Positions 12,348-19,890 of a DNA stretch of 64,000 nucleotides are shown piece by piece (position 1 is the stretch's first letter; each line of letters begins with the position of its first letter). Source of the stretch: Azoarcus olearius (GTDB taxonomy: Bacteria; Pseudomonadota; Gammaproteobacteria; Burkholderiales; Rhodocyclaceae). The notes below the pieces were generated by a model. That model worked only from the letters and a program-made list of their open reading frames with translations, made no database searches and had not been told where the DNA came from. The stretch is taken from assembly GCF_001682385.1 (NCBI RefSeq), contig NZ_CP016210.1, positions 1,984,001 through 2,048,000 on the forward strand. The letters run 5' to 3'. A program made the position numbers and the translations under genes.

Positions 12348-13097
12348 ATGCCGACCTATCTGGAAACCGGTTTCAACCGTACCGGCGCACAGACTTCGCC
12401 GCTGGCGCTGCACAGCATGCAGTCGTACGCCGACCTGCAGACGCCGACCGCCCCGCCCACCGCCGAGGGCGAGCCGGACGGCAAGGCGCTCGCGCCGCTG
12501 CGTTCTGCCTACGTGCTCGACGCCGACCGCGTCGGCTCGGTGCCGATGCCCGGCACGCTCACCGGCGCCTTCACCACCGCCGCCTCACGCCTCACCGGGA
12601 TGCGGCCCGAAGTGCTGGTCGACAAGCTCGGCGAACGGCTCGCCTTCGAACGCAGCGGTGTGCGCCTCTACCAGGCGCTGATCGACAAGACCGAGGCGCT
12701 GGCGAGCACGTCGATGCAGCTGCCGTTTTCGGCCGAGGCCTTGCGCCACCTGCGCGACGAGGAGCTGGAGCACATGCATATCGTCGCCTCGGCGCTCGAT
12801 TCGCTCGGCGCCGACTCCTCCGCGCAGACCCCGTCGGCCGATGTGGCGGGCGTGGCCAGCAGCGGCGTGATGCAGGTGCTGACCGACCCGCGAACCACGA
12901 TGAGCCAGTGCCTGGAGGCGCTGCTGTCGGCCGAATTGCTCGATGAGGCGTGCTGGTCGCTGCTGATCCGGCTGGCCGAGGAGGCCGGTCAGGATGTGCT
13001 GATTCCCCACTTCCAGCGGGCGCTCCGCCACGAAGAGGAACACCTCGTGCGCGTGCGGGGCTGGCTGGAGACCCTGATGCTCAACGAACTCGGTTGA
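12348..13097 (+). CDS. Ferritin-like superfamily protein, 249 aa
   Basis: The second ferritin-like protein of the operon. After a flexible N-terminal 75 residues come four helices with conserved metal-ligand spacing: LAFERSGVRLYQAL, LRDEELEHMHIVASAL, LSAELLDEACWSLLIRLAEE and LRHEEEHLVRVRGWLETL, giving two E-x-x-H motifs and paired glutamates. This predicts a di-metal carboxylate site, as in bacterioferritin- or rubrerythrin-like proteins. A strong CAAGGAGG ribosome binding site precedes ATG 12348. Pairing with the upstream, sequence-diverged ferritin-like gene suggests a hetero-oligomer or two steps in metal or peroxide handling (inference). Confidence 0.72.
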   Translation: MPTYLETGFNRTGAQTSPLALHSMQSYADLQTPTAPPTAEGEPDGKALAPLRSAYVLDADRVGSVPMPGTLTGAFTTAASRLTGMRPEVLVDKLGERLAFERSGVRLYQALIDKTEALASTSMQLPFSAEALRHLRDEELEHMHIVASALDSLGADSSAQTPSADVAGVASSGVMQVLTDPRTTMSQCLEALLSAELLDEACWSLLIRLAEEAGQDVLIPHFQRALRHEEEHLVRVRGWLETLMLNELG

Positions 13098-13127
13098 GCG
13101 CCCACTTTTCAACCCGGAGGGCAGACC

Positions 13128-13388
13128 ATGAACGAAGCGGACAAACCCGGCGACGACGAGATCAAGATCTACTCGAGCGACCCCGGCCACCGCGTGGAAG
13201 AGCCGGTGGAGGACCTGAGCCGCGAGGAGGACGAGCACGTGCATGCGCGCCGTCGCTTCGCCGATATCGACGCCCGCTGCCGCGAGCAGATCGCCATCCA
13301 CCCGTGGACCGCGCTGGCGATGGCCTCGCTGGCGGGCGGCGCGCTCGGCGCGCTGGCAGGTTTCGTCGCCCGCGGGCGGCATCGCTGA
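13128..13388 (+). CDS. YqjD/ElaB-like small membrane-anchored protein (DUF883-like)
   Basis: 86 residues: an acidic, charged N-terminal 55 residues followed by one C-terminal membrane segment, HPWTALAMASLAGGALGALAG, ending in RGRHR. The HPW plus glycine-zipper transmembrane tail is the hallmark of DUF883 (YqjD/ElaB) proteins, tail-anchored and stress-induced, some of which bind ribosomes. The N-terminus is shorter than usual for the family. CCGGAGGG precedes the ATG at 13128. Third gene of the ferritin-like operon. Confidence 0.65.
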   Translation: MNEADKPGDDEIKIYSSDPGHRVEEPVEDLSREEDEHVHARRRFADIDARCREQIAIHPWTALAMASLAGGALGALAGFVARGRHR

Positions 13389-13440
13389 ACGCGGCCGGGG
13401 CGCGCCCGGCCGGCGCGCCCCGCGGCGTGGGGAGACAGAC

Positions 13441-14307
13441 ATGAGCGACAAGGATTCCGGCCACCGCCTGCCGCCGCAGCACCAGGACGAGCAGCCGGGG
13501 CGCGAGAACGAGATGCGGCCGCAGCCCGAGGACCGCATGCACGGCTACCGCGGCAGCGACAAGCTGGCGGGCAAGGTGGCCATCATCACCGGCGGCGACA
13601 GCGGCATCGGCCGCGCGGTAGCGATCGCCTTCGCCAAGGAAGGCGCCGACGTGGCGGTGGCCTACCTCGAAGAGCACGAGGACGCGGAGCAGACCCGGCG
13701 CGAGGTCGAACTGCAGGGCAGGCGCTGCCTGCTGATGGCGGGCGACATCGGCGACGAGTCCTTCACCGCCAAGCTGGTGGAGCAGACGTTGAGCGCCTTT
13801 GGCCGGCTCGACATCGTGGTGAACAACGCCGCCGAGCAGCACCCGCAGGAAAACTTCGAGGACATCAGCCGCGAACAGCTGGAGCGCACCTTCCGCACCA
13901 ACCTGTTCTCGATGTTCGACCTCTGCCGCCACGCACTGCCGCACCTGCAGCAGGGCGCATGCATCATCAACACCACCTCGGTCACCGCCTACCGCGGCAG
14001 CGCGCACCTGATCGACTATTCCGCCACCAAGGGCGCCATCGTGTCCTTCACCCGCTCGCTGGCGCAGGCGCTGGCGGCCAAGCGCATCCGGGTGAACGCG
14101 GTGGCGCCGGGGCCGATCTGGACGCCGCTGATTCCCGCCACGTTCAAGGCCGAGGAGGTGGAAAAATTCGGCGCCAAGGAACCCCTCGGGCGCCCTGGCC
14201 AGCCCGACGAGGTGGCGCCGAGTTTCGTCTTTCTCGCCAGCCAGGATGCCAGCTACATGACCGGCCAGGTGCTGCATCCCAACGGCGGCGAGATCGTCAA
14301 CGGCTAG
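13441..14307 (+). CDS. SDR family oxidoreductase (general-stress-protein type)
   Basis: Short-chain dehydrogenase of 288 residues with a charged N-terminal extension of about 40 residues (QHQDEQPGRENEM), as in the YghA / B. subtilis GspA39-like branch. Motifs: cofactor-binding TGGDSGIGRAVA near residue 50, NNAAEQHP, active-site Ser near TTSVTAYRGS, and catalytic Tyr-Lys in YSATKGA. The C-terminal MTGQVLHPNGGEIVNG is typical. The substrate is unknown. It is the last gene of the sigma-54-linked ferritin-like operon; its end overlaps the convergent HTH gene by 11 bp. Confidence 0.88.
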   Translation: MSDKDSGHRLPPQHQDEQPGRENEMRPQPEDRMHGYRGSDKLAGKVAIITGGDSGIGRAVAIAFAKEGADVAVAYLEEHEDAEQTRREVELQGRRCLLMAGDIGDESFTAKLVEQTLSAFGRLDIVVNNAAEQHPQENFEDISREQLERTFRTNLFSMFDLCRHALPHLQQGACIINTTSVTAYRGSAHLIDYSATKGAIVSFTRSLAQALAAKRIRVNAVAPGPIWTPLIPATFKAEEVEKFGAKEPLGRPGQPDEVAPSFVFLASQDASYMTGQVLHPNGGEIVNG

Positions 14308-14779
14308 CGCGGCGCGGCCACGGCGCCGCCTGCCCTGGGGGCGCACCGCACAGCAGCGCGGGCAGCACCACCCGTTCCACGCAGTGCCAGCCGCGATCAT
14401 CGTGGGCGAAGATCAACTTCTGCGCGGGCGCCAGGGTCTGGTCCGGCACGGCCAGCGCCGGCACCCCGAGCGCCGCCAGCGCCTCTGCGCGCAGCCGGGC
14501 CGAGGCGCCCGTGGGCAGCGTCTCCAGGCCCGCCTCGCAGGCGGCGACAGTGCCCGGCGGCAGGTCGAGCAGCGCGTCGAGTTCGTCCTGCGTGCGCTCG
14601 ATCAAGCGGCGCAGGAAGTGCACGCCATCCGGCGCCAGCCGGTGCGCCGCGCGGCACAGCTCCACGCCGATCGCGTGCACCAGCCCATCGGGATCCTGGT
14701 AGCGCACGCCGCTGCCCGCGTGCTGGTAGCCGTTCTTCAACCACAGTTCGTGGAGGCCGCCGATGTGTTCCCGGTGCAT
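14297..14779 (-). CDS. Putative XRE/MqsA-like helix-turn-helix protein
   Basis: 160 residues. The N-terminus HELWLKNGYQHAGSGVRYQDPDGL followed by VHAIGVELCRA resembles small antitoxin-type regulators, and the segment VHFLRRLIERTQDELDALLD plus PGTVAACEAG fits the XRE/MqsA C-terminal helix-turn-helix. It may be a transcriptional regulator, but no toxin gene is adjacent. A strict sigma-54-like element lies 43 nt upstream of the ATG at 14779. The ribosome binding site AAGGAG is clear. The HTH call is by eye only. Confidence 0.55.
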   Translation of the reverse strand: MHREHIGGLHELWLKNGYQHAGSGVRYQDPDGLVHAIGVELCRAAHRLAPDGVHFLRRLIERTQDELDALLDLPPGTVAACEAGLETLPTGASARLRAEALAALGVPALAVPDQTLAPAQKLIFAHDDRGWHCVERVVLPALLCGAPPGQAAPWPRRASR

Positions 14780-14822
14780 GTGCCCGCTCCTTGCGCTATC
14801 ACGATGACATGGCCCTGATGCA

Positions 14823-14836
14823 GCAATCGCCGTTCC
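14823..14836 (-). promoter_or_regulatory. Sigma-54-like promoter for the HTH gene
   Basis: The minus strand reads GGAACGGCGATTGC followed by T, a strict match with GG-N10-GC spacing, 43 nt before the ATG at 14779. No comparable element is visible for the divergent DUF3141 gene at 14908. Confidence 0.72.
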
Positions 14837-14907
14837 GGCCGGCTCCGCCCTGAAGGGCGCGAGGCCGCCGGCCGCACCCGCCTGCCCAACCCGCCAGGAG
14901 ATCCGTC

Positions 14908-17199
14908 ATGCCGCTATCCGCTGGTTCCGGTCCCGCCTTCCTTTCCGTTGTTCCGGCCCGACGCCCCGCCACCCGCGCAGGCCGGCGCCGGCTTGCCACC
15001 TCGGTCCTTGCCCGTCACGACCATCTGGACGATCTGCGGGTGCGCCTGTTCGCCCGCGCGCGCCGGCTGAGCCAGCGCTGGGCGCGCCAGTCCAGCCAGC
15101 GTCCGCCGTCCCCCGCGGAAACCCTGGCGTACGCGCTGGACTGCACCCGCCGCGCGGTGCTGCTGGCCGACACCCTGCGCCAGCGCGGCAACGACTTTCT
15201 CGACTACGAGGCCACCGGCCAGCCGCCGCTGCTCGCGTTCGACTACGAGGTGCTGATCGACGGCCGCCAGCTGCCAAGGCCGGTCAATTACTGCCTGGTG
15301 CGGATCGTGCCGCCCGAGGGCGTTGAGGTGGATGAGACCAAGCGGCCCTACCTGATCATCGACCCGCGCGCCGGCCACGGCGCCGGCATCGGCGGCTTCA
15401 AGCAGGAGTCGCAGGTGGGTGTGGCGCTGCAGGCGGGCAACCCGGTCTATTTCGCCGTGTTCTATCCGGAGCCCGAACCGGGCCAGACGCTCGCCTGCGT
15501 GGCCGCGGCGCAGCTGCGCTTCGTGCGCGAGGTGGCGGCGCGCCATCCGCGCAGCCCCAAGCCGGCGCTGGTCGGCAACTGCCAGGGCGGCTGGGCGGTG
15601 ATGGCGCTGGCGGCGGTGGACCCGGGCATCGCCGGGCCGGTGGTGCTGAACGGCGCGCCGCTGTCGTACTGGGCGGGGGTGCGCGGCCGCGACCCGATGC
15701 GCTACCTGGGCGGGCTGGCCGGTGGCTCGTGGCCGTCCTACCTGCTTGGCGACCTCGGCCACGGCCATTTCGACGGCGCCTGGCTGGTCCAGAACTTCGA
15801 GGGCCTCAATCCCGCGAACACGGTGTGGACCAAGTACTACCGCGTGTTCCGCGGCGGCGAGGAGGAGGCCCGCCGCTTCCTCGATTTCGAGAAATGGTGG
15901 GGCGGCTTCGTGCAGCTCACCGCCGACGAGATGCGCGGCATCGTCGATGACCTCTTCGTCGGCAACAAGCTTGCCACCGGCGGCATTCCGCTCGGGCGCG
16001 GGCAGACGCTGGACCTGCGCCGCGTGCGCTCGCCGGTGGTGGTGTTCTGCTCGCAGGGCGACAACATCACGCCGCCGCAGCAGGCGCTCAACTGGATTGC
16101 CGACACCTATAGCTGCACGCGCGAGATCAAGGCCCATGGCCAGACCATCGTCTACATCATCCACGCCGATGCCGGCCATCTCGGCATCTTCGTATCCGGC
16201 TCGGTGGTGCGGCGCGAGTTCAGCCAGATCGCCGGCACGCTGGCCAACATAGAGGCGCTGCCGCCCGGCCTGTACGAGCTGACCATCACCGACACCCACA
16301 TCGACGAGCACGGCGTGCAGCAGTACGACGTGAGCCTGCACGAGCGCGAGATCGAGGACATCCTGGCGCACGACGACAGCCGCGAGGACGAGCGCGCGTT
16401 CCACATCGTCGCCGCGGTGTCCGAGCTGAACGGGCGCGTCTACGACCTCTTCGTGTCGCCCTGGGTGCGGCAGGGCGCCAGCGCGCTTTCCGCCTGGTGG
16501 ATGAAGGAGCTGCATCCGCTGCGGGTGCAGCGCCGCGCCTGGAGCGACCTCAACCCCTGGCTGTGGTGGGTGCCGGTGGCGCGCGAGCGGATGGGGGAGG
16601 GCCCCGAGGTGGGCGAGGCCAACCCCTGGCTCAGTTGGGAAACGGCGCTGTCGGACGTCGTCGAGGCCGGTTTCGACACCGTGCGCGATGTGCGCGATGC
16701 GATGCTGGAGACGCTCTTCCATTCGATATACGGTGCGCTCGATGCGCTGGGTGCCGGCGACCGGTTGGCGAAGGCGCGGCTGTTTTCCGCCGGCGGGGCG
16801 GAGGACGTCGCCGCGCTGGCGCTGGCGGCGATGACCGAAGGCGGCGTGCGCGAGGCGGTCGTGCGCATGCTGCTGCTGTTGATGAAGGCGGGCGGTTCGG
16901 TGCGGCGCGAAACCCTGGCCTATGTGCAGTCGCAACTGCGCGAAGCCCACGTCTTCCAGGAACTCGATGCCGAGGCGCTGCGGGCGCTGCTGGTGATGCA
17001 GAGCACCATCGTCGCCTACGACCCCGCCCGCGCGCTCGAAACCCTGCCCGCGCTGCTGCCCACGCCGGAGTTGCGCGCCGATGCGCTGCGGGTGCTGCGC
17101 GCGGTGCTGCCCGCAACCGCGCTGGCGCGGCCGCAGCTGCAGGCGGCGATGGAACAGTTCCGCGAGACGCTGGGCGAGCAACCGGCTTCACCCGCGTAA
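14908..17199 (+). CDS. DUF3141 protein, PHA-synthase-like alpha/beta hydrolase
   Basis: 763 residues, the usual length for DUF3141. The middle (about 120-450) is an alpha/beta-hydrolase fold related to polyhydroxyalkanoate synthases: YLIIDPRAGHGAGIGGFK, then the nucleophile elbow LVGNCQGGWAV with Cys225 in G-x-C-x-G-G, and a late His in HADAGHLGIF. The C-terminal 300 residues are helical. Whether it polymerises hydroxyacyl-CoA or acts on another thioester is not established. Regulatory context includes a phasin gene at 50445. CAGGAG precedes ATG 14908. No sigma-54 element was found for this gene. Confidence 0.85.
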   Translation: MPLSAGSGPAFLSVVPARRPATRAGRRRLATSVLARHDHLDDLRVRLFARARRLSQRWARQSSQRPPSPAETLAYALDCTRRAVLLADTLRQRGNDFLDYEATGQPPLLAFDYEVLIDGRQLPRPVNYCLVRIVPPEGVEVDETKRPYLIIDPRAGHGAGIGGFKQESQVGVALQAGNPVYFAVFYPEPEPGQTLACVAAAQLRFVREVAARHPRSPKPALVGNCQGGWAVMALAAVDPGIAGPVVLNGAPLSYWAGVRGRDPMRYLGGLAGGSWPSYLLGDLGHGHFDGAWLVQNFEGLNPANTVWTKYYRVFRGGEEEARRFLDFEKWWGGFVQLTADEMRGIVDDLFVGNKLATGGIPLGRGQTLDLRRVRSPVVVFCSQGDNITPPQQALNWIADTYSCTREIKAHGQTIVYIIHADAGHLGIFVSGSVVRREFSQIAGTLANIEALPPGLYELTITDTHIDEHGVQQYDVSLHEREIEDILAHDDSREDERAFHIVAAVSELNGRVYDLFVSPWVRQGASALSAWWMKELHPLRVQRRAWSDLNPWLWWVPVARERMGEGPEVGEANPWLSWETALSDVVEAGFDTVRDVRDAMLETLFHSIYGALDALGAGDRLAKARLFSAGGAEDVAALALAAMTEGGVREAVVRMLLLLMKAGGSVRRETLAYVQSQLREAHVFQELDAEALRALLVMQSTIVAYDPARALETLPALLPTPELRADALRVLRAVLPATALARPQLQAAMEQFRETLGEQPASPA

Positions 17200-17222
17200 C
17201 CGGCGCGGCCCGCGTTGCGGGC

Positions 17223-17236
17223 GGAACGCGGTTTGC
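17223..17236 (+). promoter_or_regulatory. Sigma-54-like promoter for the Cys-rich copper-storage-like gene
   Basis: GGAACGCGGTTTGC followed by A, a strict match 47 nt before the ATG at 17284; it differs at one position from the ku promoter element. Confidence 0.78.
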
Positions 17237-17283
17237 AGCGCAGCAGCGGCGGCAAATCCGCCGCGATTCACAGGAGACGTCCG

Positions 17284-17625
17284 ATGGACCCGACCGCCCT
17301 CAGCCCCGAGATGAGCACCTGTATCGAAGACTGCCGCGCCTGCGAACTGGTCTGCCTGAGCATGGCCACCGGCCACTGCCTGGAGAAGGGCGGCCGCCAC
17401 ACCGAGCCCGACCACCTGCGCACGATGCTGGTGTGCGCCCGTGTCTGCGCACTGGCGGCGGAGGTGATGGCCACCGGCTCGTCGCTGCACCGCCAGGTGT
17501 GCGCGGTGTGCGCCGACATCTGCGACGCCTGCATCAGCAGCTGCCGCGATCTCGACGAGATGGACGCCTGCATCGACGCCTGCGAACGCTGCAAGAACAG
17601 CTGCGAGGCGATGACCGACATGTGA
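17284..17625 (+). CDS. Four-helix-bundle copper-storage-like protein (Csp family)
   Basis: 113 residues containing 16 cysteines in the helical C-x2/x3-C pattern of Csp (former DUF326) proteins, e.g. CIEDCRACELVC, LVCARVC, CAVCADICDACISSC and CIDACERCKNSC. Csp proteins form four-helix bundles whose core cysteines hold many Cu(I) ions. There is no signal peptide, so this resembles the cytosolic Csp3 type and would buffer copper inside the cell. The ATG at 17284 follows AGGAG. A strict sigma-54-like element precedes it. It converges with the hemerythrin-like gene. Confidence 0.85.
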   Translation: MDPTALSPEMSTCIEDCRACELVCLSMATGHCLEKGGRHTEPDHLRTMLVCARVCALAAEVMATGSSLHRQVCAVCADICDACISSCRDLDEMDACIDACERCKNSCEAMTDM

Positions 17626-17660
17626 GCGCGGCGGGCGCGCATCCCGCCGCATCGTGGGCC

Positions 17661-18212
17661 TTACAGCGTGGGGCTGCGATCCTCGCCGGTGCCGATGTCG
17701 AGGCGGCCGTCTTCCGTACGGGTAGCCGCCGGCATTTCGTCGATGTCTTCCTCCTGCATCCGGCGGCCGAGGGCTTCCAGGTCCAGGCCGCGTTCCTCCG
17801 CCAGCGGAAACAGGGTTTCGGCGGTGGCGTCGAGGTGGGCCAGCAGATGGTCGGCAAGCGCCTCGAAGGCCTCGCGGAAATCGGTGTTCTCGCCCTGCTC
17901 GGGGCAGGTGGCGTCGACCCGCTCGAGCAACTGGCGGGTGACGTCGCAGCGCGTCTTGGCGTCGCCCACGGCGTCGGCCGGCGGTTCGGTCATGCCGAGC
18001 GGCGTATGGAGGATTTCGCTTTCGATGCGCAGATAGCGCAGCACCTGCTGCTTGAGCCGCGGCAGCGCGCTGCGCAGTGGAAAGTCGCCCTCGGGCGGGG
18101 GCGTGTCGGCGGCTTCGGTGCGGCGGCGGGCGGTGGACACCAGCGTGCGCAGGCGGGCGTGCTCCTGCTCCAGCAGCGTCAGGGCGTCCGTTCGGGTGGT
18201 GGCGGTTTCCAT
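17661..18212 (-). CDS. Hemerythrin-like (HHE domain) protein
   Basis: 183 residues, helical and soluble. Segments LLEQEHARLRTLVSTARR, LRYLRIESEILHTPLG and LLAHLDATAETLFPLAEERG follow the HHE-domain layout of His/Glu ligands for a non-haem di-iron or oxygen/NO-sensing site, although the second helix has Arg-Ile-Glu where a His is usual, so the metal site may be altered. The ATG at 18212 has GGAGG about 6 nt upstream. A strict sigma-54-like element is 79 nt upstream. Its placement with copper-storage and ferritin-like genes suggests a role in metal or redox stress. Confidence 0.7.
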   Translation of the reverse strand: METATTRTDALTLLEQEHARLRTLVSTARRRTEAADTPPPEGDFPLRSALPRLKQQVLRYLRIESEILHTPLGMTEPPADAVGDAKTRCDVTRQLLERVDATCPEQGENTDFREAFEALADHLLAHLDATAETLFPLAEERGLDLEALGRRMQEEDIDEMPAATRTEDGRLDIGTGEDRSPTL

Positions 18213-18291
18213 GCGGGCCTCCTGGGCGGCAGAAATGAAACGGCGGGGAAGGGCGCACATGCGCGCTCCACATCGCCTGCAGCGGTCGTCT

Positions 18292-18305
18292 GCAAGGCCC
18301 GTGCC
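18292..18305 (-). promoter_or_regulatory. Sigma-54-like promoter for the hemerythrin-like gene
   Basis: The minus strand reads GGCACGGGCCTTGC followed by A, matching the textbook TGGCACG-N4-TTGC except for the base before GG; 79 nt before the ATG at 18212. Confidence 0.78.
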
Positions 18306-18358
18306 GCGCTGCCGGCGCCCGCGCCGGCACTGCGTTTGGTCAGCGCCGGGCGCGGTAG

Positions 18359-18384
18359 GAATTACATCTTGCGGGTAAGAATTC
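18359..18384. promoter_or_regulatory. Imperfect inverted repeat, candidate activator-binding site
   Basis: GAATTAC, nine bases, then GTAAGAATTC. It shares the GAATTAC-N9-GTAA core and spacing with 10986-11008 and likewise sits between two divergent sigma-54-like promoters (18292-18305 and 18419-18432). It is a plausible shared enhancer for both genes. Confidence 0.45.
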
Positions 18385-18418
18385 CCGGTCTGGCGCGGCC
18401 TGCGGGCCCCCGGGCATT

Positions 18419-18432
18419 GGAACGGCATTTGC
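18419..18432 (+). promoter_or_regulatory. Sigma-54-like promoter for the membrane protein at 18492
   Basis: TTGGAACGGCATTTGCACC contains GG-N10-GC with a T-rich lead before the -24 and TTGCA at -12: one of the best matches in the window, 59 nt before the ATG. Confidence 0.8.
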
Positions 18433-18491
18433 ACCATGCCCTCCAGCGGCCCAAGCGGGCCCGGCCTATACCCAACTTGTGAGGACGAGCC

Positions 18492-19292
18492 ATGGAAACC
18501 AGAACCATCGAGGAAACGGGCATCGAACCCGAACACACCATCTACAGCGGCATCCGCTGGGGTTCCGTCATTGCGGGCTTTGCCGTCGGTGTCGGCATCC
18601 ATCTGCTGCTGATGCTGATCGGTGTCGCTGCGGGGTTCGCGGTCTATGGCACGGGCGCGCGGCCCGAAGGCGAGAGCATGTCGATCGCCGCCGTCACCTG
18701 GAACACGGTCAGCATGCTGATCGCCGCCTTCGTCGGCGGCTACGTGGCGGCCCGCGGGTCGGGGCTGCGGCGCACTTCCGACGGCGTGCTGCACGGCGTC
18801 GTCTCGTGGGGCGCTACCGTGCTGTTCTTCGCCATCGTCACCGGCTCGGTGACCGGCAACGCGCTCAGCGGCATGTTCGGCATGGCCGCCACCACCGCGC
18901 AGAGCACCGCAGCCAGTCCCAACAACGACGCCGCGATGGCCGAGCTGTTCGCCAGCATCCAGCGCGGCGACCGCGCAGCGGCCACCGCGGTGCTGCGCGA
19001 GCGGCTGGGCATGAGCGAGGAGCAGGCGGCGATCGCGGTCGACCAGGCGATGGCGCTGCGTGGCCAGGCGGGCAACGACGTGGCGCGGCGTGAAGGCGTG
19101 ACCGATGCGGCGCAGGCGGCGTCGATCGCCAGCACGTGGCTGAGCGCGGCGATCCTGCTCTCCCTGCTGGCGGGCGCCGGCGGCGGCATGCTGGGTGCGC
19201 GCGGCGCGCGGCTGCGCTCCCTCCCGGGTCGCTATGGCGAACGCCGCGTGGTGCACGCCCGCACGGTACACCGTGTGCCCACTGCAGGGTGA
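18492..19292 (+). CDS. Multi-pass inner-membrane protein of unknown function, 266 aa
   Basis: No family recognised with certainty. Four hydrophobic segments: VIAGFAVGVGIHLLLMLIGV (about 28-47), VSMLIAAFVGGYVAARG (about 75-92), ATVLFFAIVTGSVTGNAL (about 107-125) and, after a 75-residue helical loop, AAILLSLLAGAGGGMLGARG (about 218-237). The loop contains LRERLGMSEEQAAIAVDQAM. Similar proteins in rhizobia and other soil bacteria are annotated only as hypothetical or PhnA-like membrane proteins. It is preceded by a strong sigma-54-like element and followed 38 nt later by a PRC-barrel gene. Confidence 0.6.
   Translation: METRTIEETGIEPEHTIYSGIRWGSVIAGFAVGVGIHLLLMLIGVAAGFAVYGTGARPEGESMSIAAVTWNTVSMLIAAFVGGYVAARGSGLRRTSDGVLHGVVSWGATVLFFAIVTGSVTGNALSGMFGMAATTAQSTAASPNNDAAMAELFASIQRGDRAAATAVLRERLGMSEEQAAIAVDQAMALRGQAGNDVARREGVTDAAQAASIASTWLSAAILLSLLAGAGGGMLGARGARLRSLPGRYGERRVVHARTVHRVPTAG
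19265..19278 (+). promoter_or_regulatory. Possible degenerate sigma-54-like element before the PRC-barrel gene
   Basis: GGTACACCGTGTGC has GG-N10-GC spacing and GGTAC, but reads GTGC instead of TTGC at -12. It lies inside the last codons of the upstream gene, 52 nt before the ATG at 19331, and overlaps the inverted repeat CACGGT-AC-ACCGTG (19262-19275). Uncertain. Confidence 0.3.
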
Positions 19293-19330
19293 TATCCTCT
19301 CCGCAGTGCACCATCCGAGGAGAAAAAGCG

Positions 19331-19825
19331 ATGAGCGACACGCGACCGCGGCGGCTTCAATATGGCTTGACCGATAGCTGGATGGGGGCGGGGGCTGCCC
19401 ATATGCATAAGCCGCAGACATTACGCGACGCAGCGTGCGCGTGGCCCGCGCAGACCACGCCGCGGCAAGCGGAGGTCGAGAGCGATGTCACCGTTGCCTC
19501 CCGGCTGGAAGGGAAGGCGGTGCGCGACCCGGCGGGGGAACTGGTGGGTCGCGTCCGGCACGTGCTGCTCGATCTCGCCGCGGGCCGCATCGCCTTCCTG
19601 GTGATCGAACTCGAAGGCAGCCGCTTGTTGTGCGCGGTGCCTTGGGCGGCGTTCGGGCCCGAACCAAACCGGCTCGGCATGGTGCTCGCCTACACGCTCG
19701 AAGATCTCGGCCGCGCGCCCACCTTCCGCACCGATCAGTGGCCGGCACTGGGTGATCCGGAATGGCTGCAGGCGGTGTATCGCTTCTTTGCCGCGCCGCC
19801 GCACTGGAACACTGCGGGCAGCTAA
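19331..19825 (+). CDS. PRC-barrel domain protein
   Basis: 164 residues. After a 55-residue lead, the segment LEGKAVRDPAGELVGRVRHVLLD, then AGRIAFLVIELEG and LCAVPWAAFG, is the small beta-barrel PRC fold found in photosynthetic reaction-centre H subunits, RimM and many stress proteins of unknown function. The C-terminal part (FRTDQWPALGDPEWLQAVYRF) resembles the tail of other stand-alone PRC-barrel stress proteins. CGAGGAG precedes the ATG. A strong intrinsic terminator follows. Confidence 0.72.
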   Translation: MSDTRPRRLQYGLTDSWMGAGAAHMHKPQTLRDAACAWPAQTTPRQAEVESDVTVASRLEGKAVRDPAGELVGRVRHVLLDLAAGRIAFLVIELEGSRLLCAVPWAAFGPEPNRLGMVLAYTLEDLGRAPTFRTDQWPALGDPEWLQAVYRFFAAPPHWNTAGS

Positions 19826-19859
19826 CCGCGCCGCGGCGGTCGTACTCCATACATCTGCA

Positions 19860-19890
19860 GCCCGCGCCGTCCGGCGCGGGCTTTTTTCTT
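19860..19890 (+). terminator. Rho-independent terminator after the PRC-barrel gene
   Basis: GCCCGCGCC, loop GTCC, GGCGCGGGC, then TTTTTTCTT: a perfect 9-bp stem and six-T run, about 35 nt after the stop at 19825. The T-run serves plus-strand transcription. Confidence 0.9.
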
